Shown here piece after piece: positions 7,595 through 15,464 of a DNA stretch of 22,701 nucleotides. Every line of letters begins with the position of its first letter. The stretch's first letter is position 1. A model generated the notes under the pieces. The model was given only the letters and a program-made list of their open reading frames with translations. It ran no database searches and was not told the DNA's origin. The stretch covers positions 1 to 22,701 of the forward strand of contig JAMOTN010000066.1 in the NCBI GenBank assembly GCA_027062325.1, in the 5' to 3' direction. This stretch comes from a bacterium. Lineage in GTDB: Bacteria > JAMOTN01. The position numbers and the translations under genes are program-made.

Positions 7595-8983
7595 ATGCCA
7601 TTCAAAGCTTGGTTTGAAAACTCTGATGATTTTAGCGAAGGTGTAGAAATCGTTTTACGCAAAGAAATCGAGGGCACAAAGCTATCACACAAGAAAGCTA
7701 TTCCTTTTGTAGAAGATAGCAAGTTGAAAATCGCAGTCAATCCGGACGACGGACTGACAAAGCCTTTGCTGAGCATAGTAGAAAAATTTAGAAGAAGTGG
7801 AGCTGAAGCGTACAAAAAAATCCCTGAGTGGGCAAAAATTGGAGCAATAGATATCAAAGCATGGTCAGAGGCTGCTAATTATAGTAATGAAGAAGAATTC
7901 CTTAAGCTTTTATTTTCATTTGTAGAAGGATTTGTCCTTGCTAGTTACACTGGAAAAGATATTGAAGGCGAAAAAACAAAATTAATTCTTATAAATTCAA
8001 AAGATAACGCAACATACAAAGAACTAGAGAAGGAATACTCAAAAAAACTTACCACTCTTGAATTTGTAAAAGACATAATTGCCAAACCCGCTGAGGAGAT
8101 AAACACAGATTTCTTTGTAGATTTTGTTCATGAAAACTTCACAGACAGGAAGGTAACTATTATTCGCGGCGAAAAGCTCCTCGATCACAATCTGCGCTTA
8201 ATACATGCCGTTGGAAGAGCAGGAAAAACTCCTCCCACCTTGATAATAATAGAACCAAAAGGCACACGCTCAAAACTAGCTGTAATAGGTAAAGGGGTTT
8301 GTTATGACTCAGGCGGTCTTTGTATAAAGCGTTGCAATAGCATGCGCCTTATGCACCTTGATATGACAGGAGCAGCAATAACTCTGGGACTTGCCAAACT
8401 TTTTCCAGATTTTGCATTTTTCCTACCTGTTGTTGAAAATATGCCTGACAGCACAGCTTATAAAGCAGGTGATGTTATCGAAGCATACAACGGCAAAAAA
8501 GTTGAAATAGTAAGCACCGATGCAGAGGGGAGACTAATTCTTGCCGATGCAATTGCGCTTGCTCAAGATATGGGATACGAAAAGGTTGTTGATATTGCAA
8601 CGCTTACAGGAGCATCATATACTGCCCTAGGAACATACGTTGCCGCTTTTTTAGCAAATGACGACGAATTAGCTAAGTTCCTCGAAAAAGCTGGTGGAGA
8701 AGCCGCTGAACCTGTCTGGCGCCTTCCTCTTGTTGAAGAGTACACTGAATTTTTAAAGACTGATAGAGCTGACTTTAAAAACTCAGCAGGCAAGGGAGAA
8801 GCTTCTACAATAGTTGCAGCACTATTCTTGAAAAACTTTATAAAAGAAAACTCAAAGTGGTTGCACATAGATGTTGCGGGGACTAATTTCCCTGAAAACA
8901 CATGGTTCTATCGTAGCAAAACTTCCCCAGCTTTTGGCTTCTTGCTCCTATATGAATTCCTGAAAAAAGTAAAAGCTCAATAG
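7595..8983 (+). CDS. pepA: Leucyl aminopeptidase, family M17
   Basis: Di-metal cytosolic exopeptidase that removes N-terminal residues, here 462 residues long, close to the family norm. The C-terminal catalytic domain has all expected residues. Metal ligands are Lys233 (IGKG), Asp238 (YDSGG), Asp256 (HLDMTGAA), Asp309 and Glu311 (STDAEGRLILADA). Catalytic candidates are Lys245 (GGLCIK) and Arg313. The usual NMPxxxAYxxGDV segment follows the metal site. The N-terminal half is the poorly conserved regulatory domain. There is no signal peptide. The start at ATG 7595 has AAGGGGGG at a good distance. It is the last gene of the plus-strand operon, 30 bases after the beta-helix gene, and is followed by a clear terminator. 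Why a cytosolic peptidase is linked to envelope genes is not evident. Confidence 0.96.
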   Translation: MPFKAWFENSDDFSEGVEIVLRKEIEGTKLSHKKAIPFVEDSKLKIAVNPDDGLTKPLLSIVEKFRRSGAEAYKKIPEWAKIGAIDIKAWSEAANYSNEEEFLKLLFSFVEGFVLASYTGKDIEGEKTKLILINSKDNATYKELEKEYSKKLTTLEFVKDIIAKPAEEINTDFFVDFVHENFTDRKVTIIRGEKLLDHNLRLIHAVGRAGKTPPTLIIIEPKGTRSKLAVIGKGVCYDSGGLCIKRCNSMRLMHLDMTGAAITLGLAKLFPDFAFFLPVVENMPDSTAYKAGDVIEAYNGKKVEIVSTDAEGRLILADAIALAQDMGYEKVVDIATLTGASYTALGTYVAAFLANDDELAKFLEKAGGEAAEPVWRLPLVEEYTEFLKTDRADFKNSAGKGEASTIVAALFLKNFIKENSKWLHIDVAGTNFPENTWFYRSKTSPAFGFLLLYEFLKKVKAQ

Positions 8984-8990
8984 TAAGAAG

Positions 8991-9041
8991 GCCCCCGCTC
9001 AAAACGTAGAAAATTCAAGATTCATTAAGCGGGGGCTTTTT
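8991..9041 (+). terminator. Rho-independent terminator of the pepA operon
   Basis: GCCCCCGCT (8991-8999) pairs perfectly with AGCGGGGGC (9028-9036) around a 28-base loop, followed by TTTTT on the plus strand. It begins eight bases after the pepA stop. The right arm is coding sequence for the last residues of the convergent AtpZ-like gene. On the minus strand the hairpin is followed only by CCTTCTT, so termination in that direction would be weaker. Confidence 0.85.
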
Positions 9042-9248
9042 CCTCACTTTTTTCAAAGTCCAAACAATCTCTACAGTGGCCTCTATCCAACCAAGCCAAT
9101 AACCTATCTTGAACCAAAGTGGGTAGGTGTCAAAAGTGCTGTCAAGCAACAACCCAACACCACTTCCTATCATAACACTTGTAGCATAAGTCCATACGAA
9201 CCACAAGAGCGCACCTACCGCATCTAGAACATAATTTAGCACCTTCAT
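9015..9248 (-). CDS. Small AtpZ/AtpI-like membrane protein
   Basis: A 77-residue protein with two predicted membrane helices (about residues 10-30 and 45-65). Between them lies SVMIGSGVGLLLDSTFDTYPLWFKIGYWLGW, then a basic tail (LKKVRKK). The glycine-rich end of helix 1 running into LLD, followed by a short loop and a second glycine-containing helix, is the pattern of AtpZ-type proteins (ATP synthase accessory or ion-transport subunit). I choose ATG 9248, since GGTGAGGTGG lies just before it. An in-frame ATG at 9269 overlaps the previous stop (TAATG) but lacks a binding site. No ATP synthase genes are nearby, so the family call rests on a short pattern. It ends the eight-gene ftsY operon. Confidence 0.6.
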   Translation of the reverse strand: MKVLNYVLDAVGALLWFVWTYATSVMIGSGVGLLLDSTFDTYPLWFKIGYWLGWIEATVEIVWTLKKVRKKPPLNES

Positions 9249-9268
9249 ATCAGCCACCTCACCTACCA

Positions 9269-9979
9269 TTACCTAGCAAAATCAAAAAATAATTCTTCCT
9301 CAGAACCCTTCAATAATACCTTTGCTTTAGCCAAAACAGGCTTGTCAACATCATCAACTAAGTTGTGCAACAGTGAAAAAGCATCCGTAACCTTCACACT
9401 AATAGTCAGTGCCTTCACTAAAAATTCGCGTGCCAATTTATACTCAAACAAGCCGTAATAAGATACTCCAATTAAAAAATTTATAACCGCAAAGTCTTCC
9501 GTTCTTTGAACCCCTATTTTCTCCTCACTTCTCATAGTCTCAGACATTTGAAACAACTCCTTAGCTTGAAAATACTTATGTGCATCCAATACAACCAACC
9601 CTCTCAACATCCCTGTATAACCAAGTAAGCTCCTTCTACTAACCAAATCATGCAACAGTTCATCCGCTTCTTTCATTTTCCCCGAAAGAGCCATAACCCA
9701 CGCCAAAAGATACCCCGCTGTATCTCGCTCAACCTCAAGGTAGTAATCAAACAAAGACACCATAACCTCTTCAAAATCTCCAGAAATAATTCTTTCAAAA
9801 CTTTCCTTTTCGAATTCGTTAAATTTTGAAAACAGCGATAGCCCTATCAACGCTTTACTTTTCAAGTAACGTCTAGCAAAACTCGATATATCAAACTCCT
9901 TTGGGGCATAAAAATTACTTCCCAACTTTACTTCTGGAAACTCGATCAATCTTCCACCCGTATTTCTCAATCTTCGCAT
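9269..9979 (-). CDS. TPR-like helical repeat protein, function unknown
   Basis: A 236-residue, almost wholly helical protein without signal peptide or membrane segment. Degenerate tetratricopeptide-like helix pairs are seen at about residues 80-115 (YLLAWVMALSGKMKEADELLHDLV) and 160-195 (INFLIGVSYYGLFEYKLAREFLVKALTIS), suggesting a cytoplasmic protein-binding scaffold. Its ATG at 9979 lies inside the 3' end of the sigma-54 activator gene, giving a 65-base overlap in another frame. AGGAAG seven bases upstream is only a fair binding site. No better in-frame ATG exists for many codons, and a TTG at 9925 lacks a site, so the start is uncertain. Overlap implies translational coupling with the activator, so it may modulate that protein, but this is inference. 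Confidence 0.72.
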   Translation of the reverse strand: MRRLRNTGGRLIEFPEVKLGSNFYAPKEFDISSFARRYLKSKALIGLSLFSKFNEFEKESFERIISGDFEEVMVSLFDYYLEVERDTAGYLLAWVMALSGKMKEADELLHDLVSRRSLLGYTGMLRGLVVLDAHKYFQAKELFQMSETMRSEEKIGVQRTEDFAVINFLIGVSYYGLFEYKLAREFLVKALTISVKVTDAFSLLHNLVDDVDKPVLAKAKVLLKGSEEELFFDFAR

Positions 9980-11465
9980 AAACAGTCTTCCTATCCACTC
10001 CTAAAATCCTCGCAGCTTTGCTTATATTATATTTTACCTTTTCCAAAACATACCTGTAATACATCTTCTCAAGCTCTTCTAAAGTAACCAACTCTTTTAC
10101 CACAAATAAACCATCTGAGATCACCTTTCCAATTTCAGTATTCTCTTCAAACTCCACTTCCTTTCTCTCTGCATCTCTAAAAATCAAATCATTCCTATTA
10201 AACCTTCCATCAATAGCCCCATCCTTTTCCACATTTTCTTCAGTATCAGCTATATCCGGTAACTTCTTAATTTCAATATATTCCAAAGCTCCAGTCTCAG
10301 CTCCCACAATATCCAACCACCACCGAGGTAAGTCTGAAAGTTCAATCTTACCCCTACTTACCAAAACAGCAAATTCTAAAACGTTCTCCAACTCTCTCAC
10401 ATTTCCGCTCCACGAATAATTGAGAAAAAGCTTCATCACCTCTTTTGAAACCCCTTCTATTTTCTTCTCATATTTTCTTGCCAACCGCTTAACTATGTAA
10501 TACGTTAAAAATACTATGTCATCGCGCCGCTCCTTCAATGGTGGAATATCTATCCTTATAACTGCTATTCTCCAATAAAGGTCTTCTCTGAATTTACCCT
10601 CTTTAGAAAGCTTATACAAATCAGAACCCGCAGCAGCTATCAACCTGAAATCAACTAGCCGCTCGCTACTACTCCCCAATCTTCTTATTCTCTTGTCCTG
10701 TAAAACTCTCAAAAGCTTTGCCTGTAAATCAAATGGCATCTTGTCAATCTCATCTAAAAACAAAGTTCCCCCATCAGCTTCCTCAATTAATCCCTTCTTC
10801 GAGGTAACCGCACCGGTAAACGCTCCCTTTTCAAAACCAAATAACTCTGCCTCCAACAAGCCTTCGGGAATGGAAGCACAGTTTACCTTAACAATTTTTC
10901 CACGTCTTCTGCTCTCCCGATGAATGTAATCTGCTATCTTTTCTTTTCCAACACCTGTGGGACCAATAATTAAAACTGGGGCATCTGTCTTAGCCGAAAT
11001 TTCAGCCATCTTCAAAACCCTTTTCATCCGTGAAGATGCTGCAACAATTCCCTCAACAACTGTAACACCTGATCTAGCTTTAACTCTAAGAATTCTTCCA
11101 AGATCACTTAAAGAAGCCCTAACAGCTGAAGAAAGTAATTCCTCCTCAAATGGATACGGAACCACAAAAGACGCACCCAAACGAGTATAGATTACTGCTT
11201 TTTTAAAAGCCTTGCTACCATCAACTAAAACTATAACCACAGGAATATCTACAAAATTCTGCCATATCTCATCAAACTCATCAAAATTTTCCCACAGGAA
11301 TACTATATCGGTTCTACCTAGATCCTCCTTGGAAATGCAGGTCTTTAAAAGCAAAGAAGTTCTTATACCTTTTTCTGACAGCTCCTTTTTAAACCCGTTT
11401 TTTATCATCTCCACAGCATCTTCGTAAACAGCAGGGGCAATCAAAGCAACTTCTAATCTATCCAT
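9915..11465 (-). CDS. Sigma-54-dependent activator with degenerate receiver domain
   Basis: A 516-residue enhancer-binding protein that opens sigma-54 RNA polymerase promoters using ATP. Residues 1 to about 120 look like a response-regulator receiver, but the phosphorylated Asp position appears to be Trp58 (DIVFLWEN) and the conserved Lys appears to be Tyr104 (VVPYPF). The AAA+ domain (about 135-380) is intact: Walker A GPTGVGKE 168-175, GAFTGA 214-219 for sigma-54 contact, Walker B FLDEID 236-241, arginine-finger region FREDLYWR 292-299, and GNVRELEN 354-361. A long acidic linker (about 385-460) leads to a Fis-type helix-turn-helix at about 478-505 (NISKAARILGVDRKTVYAKIEKYGW). The start overlaps the previous stop as TAATG. 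The signal is probably not phosphorylation. An intragenic -24/-12-like site lies upstream in the same operon. Confidence 0.93.
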   Translation of the reverse strand: MDRLEVALIAPAVYEDAVEMIKNGFKKELSEKGIRTSLLLKTCISKEDLGRTDIVFLWENFDEFDEIWQNFVDIPVVIVLVDGSKAFKKAVIYTRLGASFVVPYPFEEELLSSAVRASLSDLGRILRVKARSGVTVVEGIVAASSRMKRVLKMAEISAKTDAPVLIIGPTGVGKEKIADYIHRESRRRGKIVKVNCASIPEGLLEAELFGFEKGAFTGAVTSKKGLIEEADGGTLFLDEIDKMPFDLQAKLLRVLQDKRIRRLGSSSERLVDFRLIAAAGSDLYKLSKEGKFREDLYWRIAVIRIDIPPLKERRDDIVFLTYYIVKRLARKYEKKIEGVSKEVMKLFLNYSWSGNVRELENVLEFAVLVSRGKIELSDLPRWWLDIVGAETGALEYIEIKKLPDIADTEENVEKDGAIDGRFNRNDLIFRDAERKEVEFEENTEIGKVISDGLFVVKELVTLEELEKMYYRYVLEKVKYNISKAARILGVDRKTVYAKIEKYGWKIDRVSRSKVGK

Positions 11466-11989
11466 TAATACTCAATACCCCTTCTTTCCAAAATTCCCTT
11501 TTGATAAGGGTGCTTTATCTCCTCCATAGAAGTAACATAATCAGCAAACTCTATGAACTCCTCAGGAGCATATCTTCCAGTTAATACCACTTCGGTATTT
11601 CCGCGCTTTTTCAAAATCTCTATAACTTTTACTGGATCAATCAGTTTATAATAGGTAGCCACACATACCTCATCAAACACTACCAGATCATATTCGCCTG
11701 AAACAACAGCTTCCTCAAACTTCTCAACCGCTTTATCCGCCCAAAATCTGTCAACTTCTGTGGGCTCCGTGACAAAGTTGCAAGTTCCAAAACGGTACAT
11801 ATCAAAGTTAAAAAGTGCTTCCCTTATATTCCACTCACCACAATCTTGCCCTTTCATTACCTGTATAAAACAACATTTCAAACCCTGCCCTATTGCGCGT
11901 AAACACAAACCTAGAGCAGCCGTTGTTTTACCCTTGCCATTTCCTGTGTAAACATGAACTAATCCTAACTCCGAGTTAGCATTCGGCAT
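11465..11989 (-). CDS. cobO: Cob(I)yrinic acid a,c-diamide adenosyltransferase
   Basis: BtuR/CobO/CobA-type adenosyltransferase, which moves the 5'-deoxyadenosyl group of ATP to Co(I) corrinoids in the cytoplasm to make adenosylcobalamin. The 174-residue length is normal. The P-loop TGNGKGKTTAALG is at residues 15-27, followed by the usual FIQVMKG strand, LVVFDEV (Walker-B-like) and ILKKRGNTEVVLTGR. The C-terminus KHPYQKGILERRGIEY is diagnostic. ATG 11989 is preceded by AAAGGAG and GAGGAG. A GTG at 11998 that overlaps the TPR gene's stop is a weaker option. No other cobalamin genes, and no cobalamin riboswitch at the start of this operon, were seen. Its stop overlaps the activator's start by one base (TAATG). 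It may support a B12-dependent enzyme or corrinoid salvage. Confidence 0.95.
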   Translation of the reverse strand: MPNANSELGLVHVYTGNGKGKTTAALGLCLRAIGQGLKCCFIQVMKGQDCGEWNIREALFNFDMYRFGTCNFVTEPTEVDRFWADKAVEKFEEAVVSGEYDLVVFDEVCVATYYKLIDPVKVIEILKKRGNTEVVLTGRYAPEEFIEFADYVTSMEEIKHPYQKGILERRGIEY

Positions 11990-11994
11990 TCTCC

Positions 11995-13557
11995 TCACTC
12001 CTTTTCAACCATCCTACCAACAAGTTTCTTAAACCATGCATAAGCAGAAAATCTCTTTGGATCAATCTGGGGAGCCTTTAATCCTTTGTAATCAATAGCA
12101 GAATAAGTATTCAAAACTGAAAATTTAAAGAGAATTTTATCATCTATAGCATACTTCGAGGCTTCAAGATAACTTTCCCTTGCCTTATCCCATTTTTCTA
12201 AATAGAGATATAAATCCCCCAAGTGATCGTATAACTCAACTTTCCCACTCACCGGCAGCTTGTCCATATTTTTCAAAGCTTTTGTGTAGGCCTTAATTGC
12301 ATCATCGAACCTTCTCATCTTATAGTATATAAAGCCCAATGTATCCAAAAACGTTGGACTATTCGGATCTTTTTCTACTGCTTTTTTAGAAAGAGAAAGC
12401 GCCCTATTTAAGTCACGTCCAAGCTCTGCAAAAACATAAGCAAGGTTGTTGCTATAAGTTGGGTTGTCTGGTTTTAGTTTAATGAGTTTTTCAAGCCATT
12501 TGACCGACTTGGCATCTTCACCTTTAGCAAAGTATAGATTTGTAAGGTTTTCTACTAACGGAGCATAGTTTGGCCACTTTTCAAGTGCACTAAGTATAAA
12601 TTTCTCTGCCTCATCATATCTCTTCAACTTTATAAGAACTAAAGCTTTAGTATCGTAAAAAGCAGGTTCATCTGGTTTGAGCTCTATTGCTTTATTAACA
12701 AGTTCCAACGCTTTATCCAATTTAATTCCATACATGGCGTAAAAATAAGCCAAATTATTCTTTGCAGCTGCATCATTTGGATACGCTTTAACAGCCAATT
12801 GGTAGGAATAGAGTCTAAAATCCGGATAAGCATTATCTTCATTAGCTTTGGCTATTATATCAAGAATCTCTGCGGTAAGAGCAGCTTTATATTTGTCTTC
12901 AGAATACTCCAGAGCCTTATCAAAACAATAAACTGCATATTTTCTCGCCTCCGAACTATCAGCTGCACGACACAACATTTGAGCCAAGACAAACCAATAA
13001 ACCGGATTCTTGCTATCAGAATCCACCATTTGCTGCACTTGAGCATCTACATTCACACTCATTATCTCATTAGAAAATGCAGCGATAGCACTTTTCACAA
13101 TTAAAGCAAATAACTTTATAAGATCATTCGAACCTGATTTCTCAACCGCTTGATCAACGTATACCTTAGCTTGGTATAAAAATGTTTTTATCACCGCAGG
13201 ATCCACCTCATCAGTAGAGATCCAAACATAAACATATGCAGCATCTAACCATATCTCCGGCCAACTTGAAGTTATCATATTCAGAACTTGATGCAACACT
13301 TCAAACTTTTGAGCCCTAGCTTTTCCCAAGGAAACATTTGAACTCCTTATCTTCTCTAAGAGTTTTCTCAACAAGACTATGTGCCTGTTAACCTCAAAAG
13401 GATGCGTCTTGATCTGATTTATTACTCCTTCTATGGTGTAGTCATCTGGCAGAGAGAAAAATATTCCCTCACCCAAATTGAAAAGATCCGCTCCAAACAA
13501 CGAAATTGAAAGAAGCAGCATCATTAACAATGCTCTTTTCATTTTCACTGCAACCAT
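11995..13557 (-). CDS. Exported tetratricopeptide repeat protein
   Basis: A 520-residue protein. The start is ATG 13557 with GGGAG eight bases upstream; a GTG at 13566 in frame is less likely. Residues 1 to about 23 form a signal peptide (KMKRALLMMLLLSISLFGA), so it should act in the periplasm or be surface-attached. From about residue 265 to 470 there are at least five clear TPR units with the usual Ala, Tyr, Gly and Pro spacing. Examples are AAAKNNLAYFYAMYG, LDKALELVNKAIELKPDEP, RYDEAEKFILSALEKWPNY, PTYSNNLAYVFAELG and FLDTLGFIYYKMRRFDDAIKAYTKAL. The N-terminal 260 residues are helical without a recognised domain. It follows the propeller lipoprotein by 20 bases, and the two may act together in the envelope; the function is unknown. 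Confidence 0.9.
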   Translation of the reverse strand: MVAVKMKRALLMMLLLSISLFGADLFNLGEGIFFSLPDDYTIEGVINQIKTHPFEVNRHIVLLRKLLEKIRSSNVSLGKARAQKFEVLHQVLNMITSSWPEIWLDAAYVYVWISTDEVDPAVIKTFLYQAKVYVDQAVEKSGSNDLIKLFALIVKSAIAAFSNEIMSVNVDAQVQQMVDSDSKNPVYWFVLAQMLCRAADSSEARKYAVYCFDKALEYSEDKYKAALTAEILDIIAKANEDNAYPDFRLYSYQLAVKAYPNDAAAKNNLAYFYAMYGIKLDKALELVNKAIELKPDEPAFYDTKALVLIKLKRYDEAEKFILSALEKWPNYAPLVENLTNLYFAKGEDAKSVKWLEKLIKLKPDNPTYSNNLAYVFAELGRDLNRALSLSKKAVEKDPNSPTFLDTLGFIYYKMRRFDDAIKAYTKALKNMDKLPVSGKVELYDHLGDLYLYLEKWDKARESYLEASKYAIDDKILFKFSVLNTYSAIDYKGLKAPQIDPKRFSAYAWFKKLVGRMVEKE

Positions 13558-13577
13558 ATCTTTCACTCCCTAAAAAT

Positions 13578-14474
13578 TTATCTCCACCAGTAAATCCACC
13601 CACAACTCGTTCCAACCAGTAATCCATACTTTGTTTTGTAAAGACAAGTAATAGTGTTTGCCGGCAGTCCATCCGCTTTTGTAAATCTCACCGCATAGTA
13701 AAGCGAAGGAACATATTTGTAAAGTCCATGAGAATTACCAAGATATACTGCATCTCCCCGCGAGGCTAAAAAGTTGAACTTCTCTGCACTAAATCCCGGT
13801 AAAGTTACCTCTTTTCTCAATCCATCAAGTTCTATTTTTAGAGTCCAGGAAACCAAATACCACTTAACTTTAGAAGTTTCTTTGAAATTTGAGGCTAAAG
13901 TCTCATCTAGCTGCTCAACATCTCCTTCTATCATAGCCTGAAAGTTACCTTTTTCCAGAAACTTCATACTTTTCAAACAAAATACTCCCCTATCTGTGAA
14001 AAGAAGACCATGATTCAAACTTATGCCATTTGGAAAACCAACCTCAACACGTGAAATTATCTTCCCCTCTTTGTAAACCCTGACTTCCCCACTCTGCATA
14101 ACCACCTTGAATGAATCGTTTGAAAATGAAATAAAACGAGGATAATCGTCTATTTGCATCACAACCTTCTCGCGCCCCGTAACCTCATCGTAGGCCTTAA
14201 TTCCCTTTGGAGTGAGGTAGTAAATCACATCTCCAACTTCAATCACATCTAGTATCACCCCAGGAGCTATTAACCGTCTAACCTTTCCGGGAATATCTCT
14301 ATAAAGCCCATTCGAAGTAGCAATCAAAACACCCTCTTTTGCATCAAATACACCGAACACAAAAGCACATTTTTTATAAGCACACCCAACCAAACTCAAT
14401 ATCCCTACACTCAAAACAAACAGAAAAGTTATCACCTTGAAAATCCACTTTTTGGGGATAATCAAAACTATCAC
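13578..14474 (-). CDS. Lipoprotein with beta-propeller (two-component-regulator-propeller-like) repeats
   Basis: A 298-residue protein with a clear lipobox: hydrophobic stretch FKVITFLFVLSVGILSLVGC with Cys at residue 31. Propeller-type repeats follow: GVLIATSNGLYR, VIYYLTPKGIKAYD, AVYLGNSHGLYKYVP and GLPANTITCLYKTKYGLLVGTSCGWIYWW. The last matches the two-component-regulator propeller motif (GLPxNxVxxLxxDxxGxLWxGT). Such repeats usually form the periplasmic sensor of histidine kinases, but no kinase is attached here. Length allows one propeller of perhaps six or seven blades. The start is GTG 14474, with AAGGAA upstream and one base after the HEAT-repeat gene's stop, so the two are tightly coupled. 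It is a possible envelope sensor or scaffold that binds an unknown ligand; this is inferred. Confidence 0.8.
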   Translation of the reverse strand: MIVLIIPKKWIFKVITFLFVLSVGILSLVGCAYKKCAFVFGVFDAKEGVLIATSNGLYRDIPGKVRRLIAPGVILDVIEVGDVIYYLTPKGIKAYDEVTGREKVVMQIDDYPRFISFSNDSFKVVMQSGEVRVYKEGKIISRVEVGFPNGISLNHGLLFTDRGVFCLKSMKFLEKGNFQAMIEGDVEQLDETLASNFKETSKVKWYLVSWTLKIELDGLRKEVTLPGFSAEKFNFLASRGDAVYLGNSHGLYKYVPSLYYAVRFTKADGLPANTITCLYKTKYGLLVGTSCGWIYWWR

Positions 14475-14475
14475 C

Positions 14476-15435
14476 TCATATTCCTTTTGAAAAGAGTCTT
14501 GCTATAGCACCTCTTTTTCCAGGAAGGTTACATAAATCCTCAAGGCGCTGTTTCAACTGAGTATTCTCTTTTGCAAGCTCCGTTATTGCCTCAACATACC
14601 AAACATATACGTCCTCTTCCAAATCTGCAGGATCTATCGATAGCAACCACTCAATCTTTTGAGGCACATCACATTTCGCTACAGCTTTTATTATGTTTCT
14701 GTCTATCTCTTCAAATCCTGTTGGAAAATTACGCGTCAGTATCTCAAAAGCAAGGGGAGTGCCAATCTCTCCCAAAGCATAAGCTGCACTTGCTCTTTGC
14801 CACAGAGTTCCCGTTCTTATCATCTCTTCCAGAATTCCAAAACCTCTTATTCCAGTTCTTCTCCATATAGCCAGGGCAGCGTTTGCTCTTACACGGTTAT
14901 TTTCATCATTTAATTTGTGCTTGAGTAGTCTCACAAGTTTTGGAGTATCATCAACTAACTTCTCTAAAGCCTCAACAGCATTAGCTCTAACACGCGCATT
15001 CGCATCTTTCAGAGCATAAGCAGCAATCCCAACCAAATCCTTTCTCTCATTTCTCTGCATCCACCTTAGAGCTTCTGCCCTCTGTCTAGGCGATAATCTC
15101 TTGAAAATTTGACAGAATTTACTAGGAGTCAAAGAAGCAGCAATTTTGTCCAAATAAGCTTCAACACTATCAGAAACATTTTTCAAAAATACCGAGAAAT
15201 CATCGTGAATATGCACCAGATCCTCTGCAACTTCCCAATCTCCCAAAAACAATACTATAGAAGATAAGCATATATTACCCGAAAATTTCCTGACCAGTTC
15301 AACTGTTTCTTCTTTGGAAAACTCTTCCCCTCTTCTAGCAAGTTCCCTCAAAATTAAAACCGCTCTTCTTGGCTCACTACTTTTCAGCTCTTCCTTTAAC
15401 CTAGAGGCAGGCATCATCTGAAAATTGTCAACCAT
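14476..15435 (-). CDS. HEAT-repeat protein, cytoplasmic
   Basis: A 319-residue helical protein without signal peptide. HEAT/PBS-lyase-type repeats are plain at about residues 140-240: DANARVRANAVEALEKLVD, DENNRVRANAALAIWRRTG and LWQRASAAYALGEIGTPLA. These carry the typical Asn/Asp-x-x-Val-Arg-x-x-Ala-Ala-x-Ala-Leu core. The N-terminal 100 residues are also helical (RRAVLILRELARRGEEF). Such repeats make curved scaffolds for protein contacts; no enzyme motif is seen. ATG 15435 has a very strong site, GGGGAGGGGG, four bases upstream. It lies 29 bases after ftsY and 1 base before the propeller lipoprotein. The partner is unknown. A sigma-54 -24/-12-like sequence is embedded in the codons for GTPLA. 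Confidence 0.88.
   Translation of the reverse strand: MVDNFQMMPASRLKEELKSSEPRRAVLILRELARRGEEFSKEETVELVRKFSGNICLSSIVLFLGDWEVAEDLVHIHDDFSVFLKNVSDSVEAYLDKIAASLTPSKFCQIFKRLSPRQRAEALRWMQRNERKDLVGIAAYALKDANARVRANAVEALEKLVDDTPKLVRLLKHKLNDENNRVRANAALAIWRRTGIRGFGILEEMIRTGTLWQRASAAYALGEIGTPLAFEILTRNFPTGFEEIDRNIIKAVAKCDVPQKIEWLLSIDPADLEEDVYVWYVEAITELAKENTQLKQRLEDLCNLPGKRGAIARLFSKGI
14750..14764 (-). promoter_or_regulatory. Candidate sigma-54 (-24/-12) promoter inside the HEAT-repeat gene
   Basis: Read on the minus strand, TGGCAC-N5-TTGC matches the sigma-54 core consensus at all ten positions, with correct spacing. Transcription would start near 14738, about 265 bases before the propeller lipoprotein and in the direction of the sigma-54 activator gene. 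It is inside coding sequence (codons for Gly-Thr-Pro-Leu-Ala), so it may be chance. No enhancer site for the activator was identified. Confidence 0.35.
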
Positions 15436-15464
15436 AAAACCCCCTCCCCTAATAAACCAGTGCT

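Noticed and set aside
8563-8901. Opposite-strand frame of 112 codons inside pepA
   Set aside because: It mirrors the conserved catalytic domain of the aminopeptidase and has no start signals of its own.
12799-13104. Opposite-strand frame of 101 codons inside the TPR gene
   Set aside because: It is a shadow of the strong TPR coding frame, with low-complexity Ile/Ser/His composition and no ribosome binding site.
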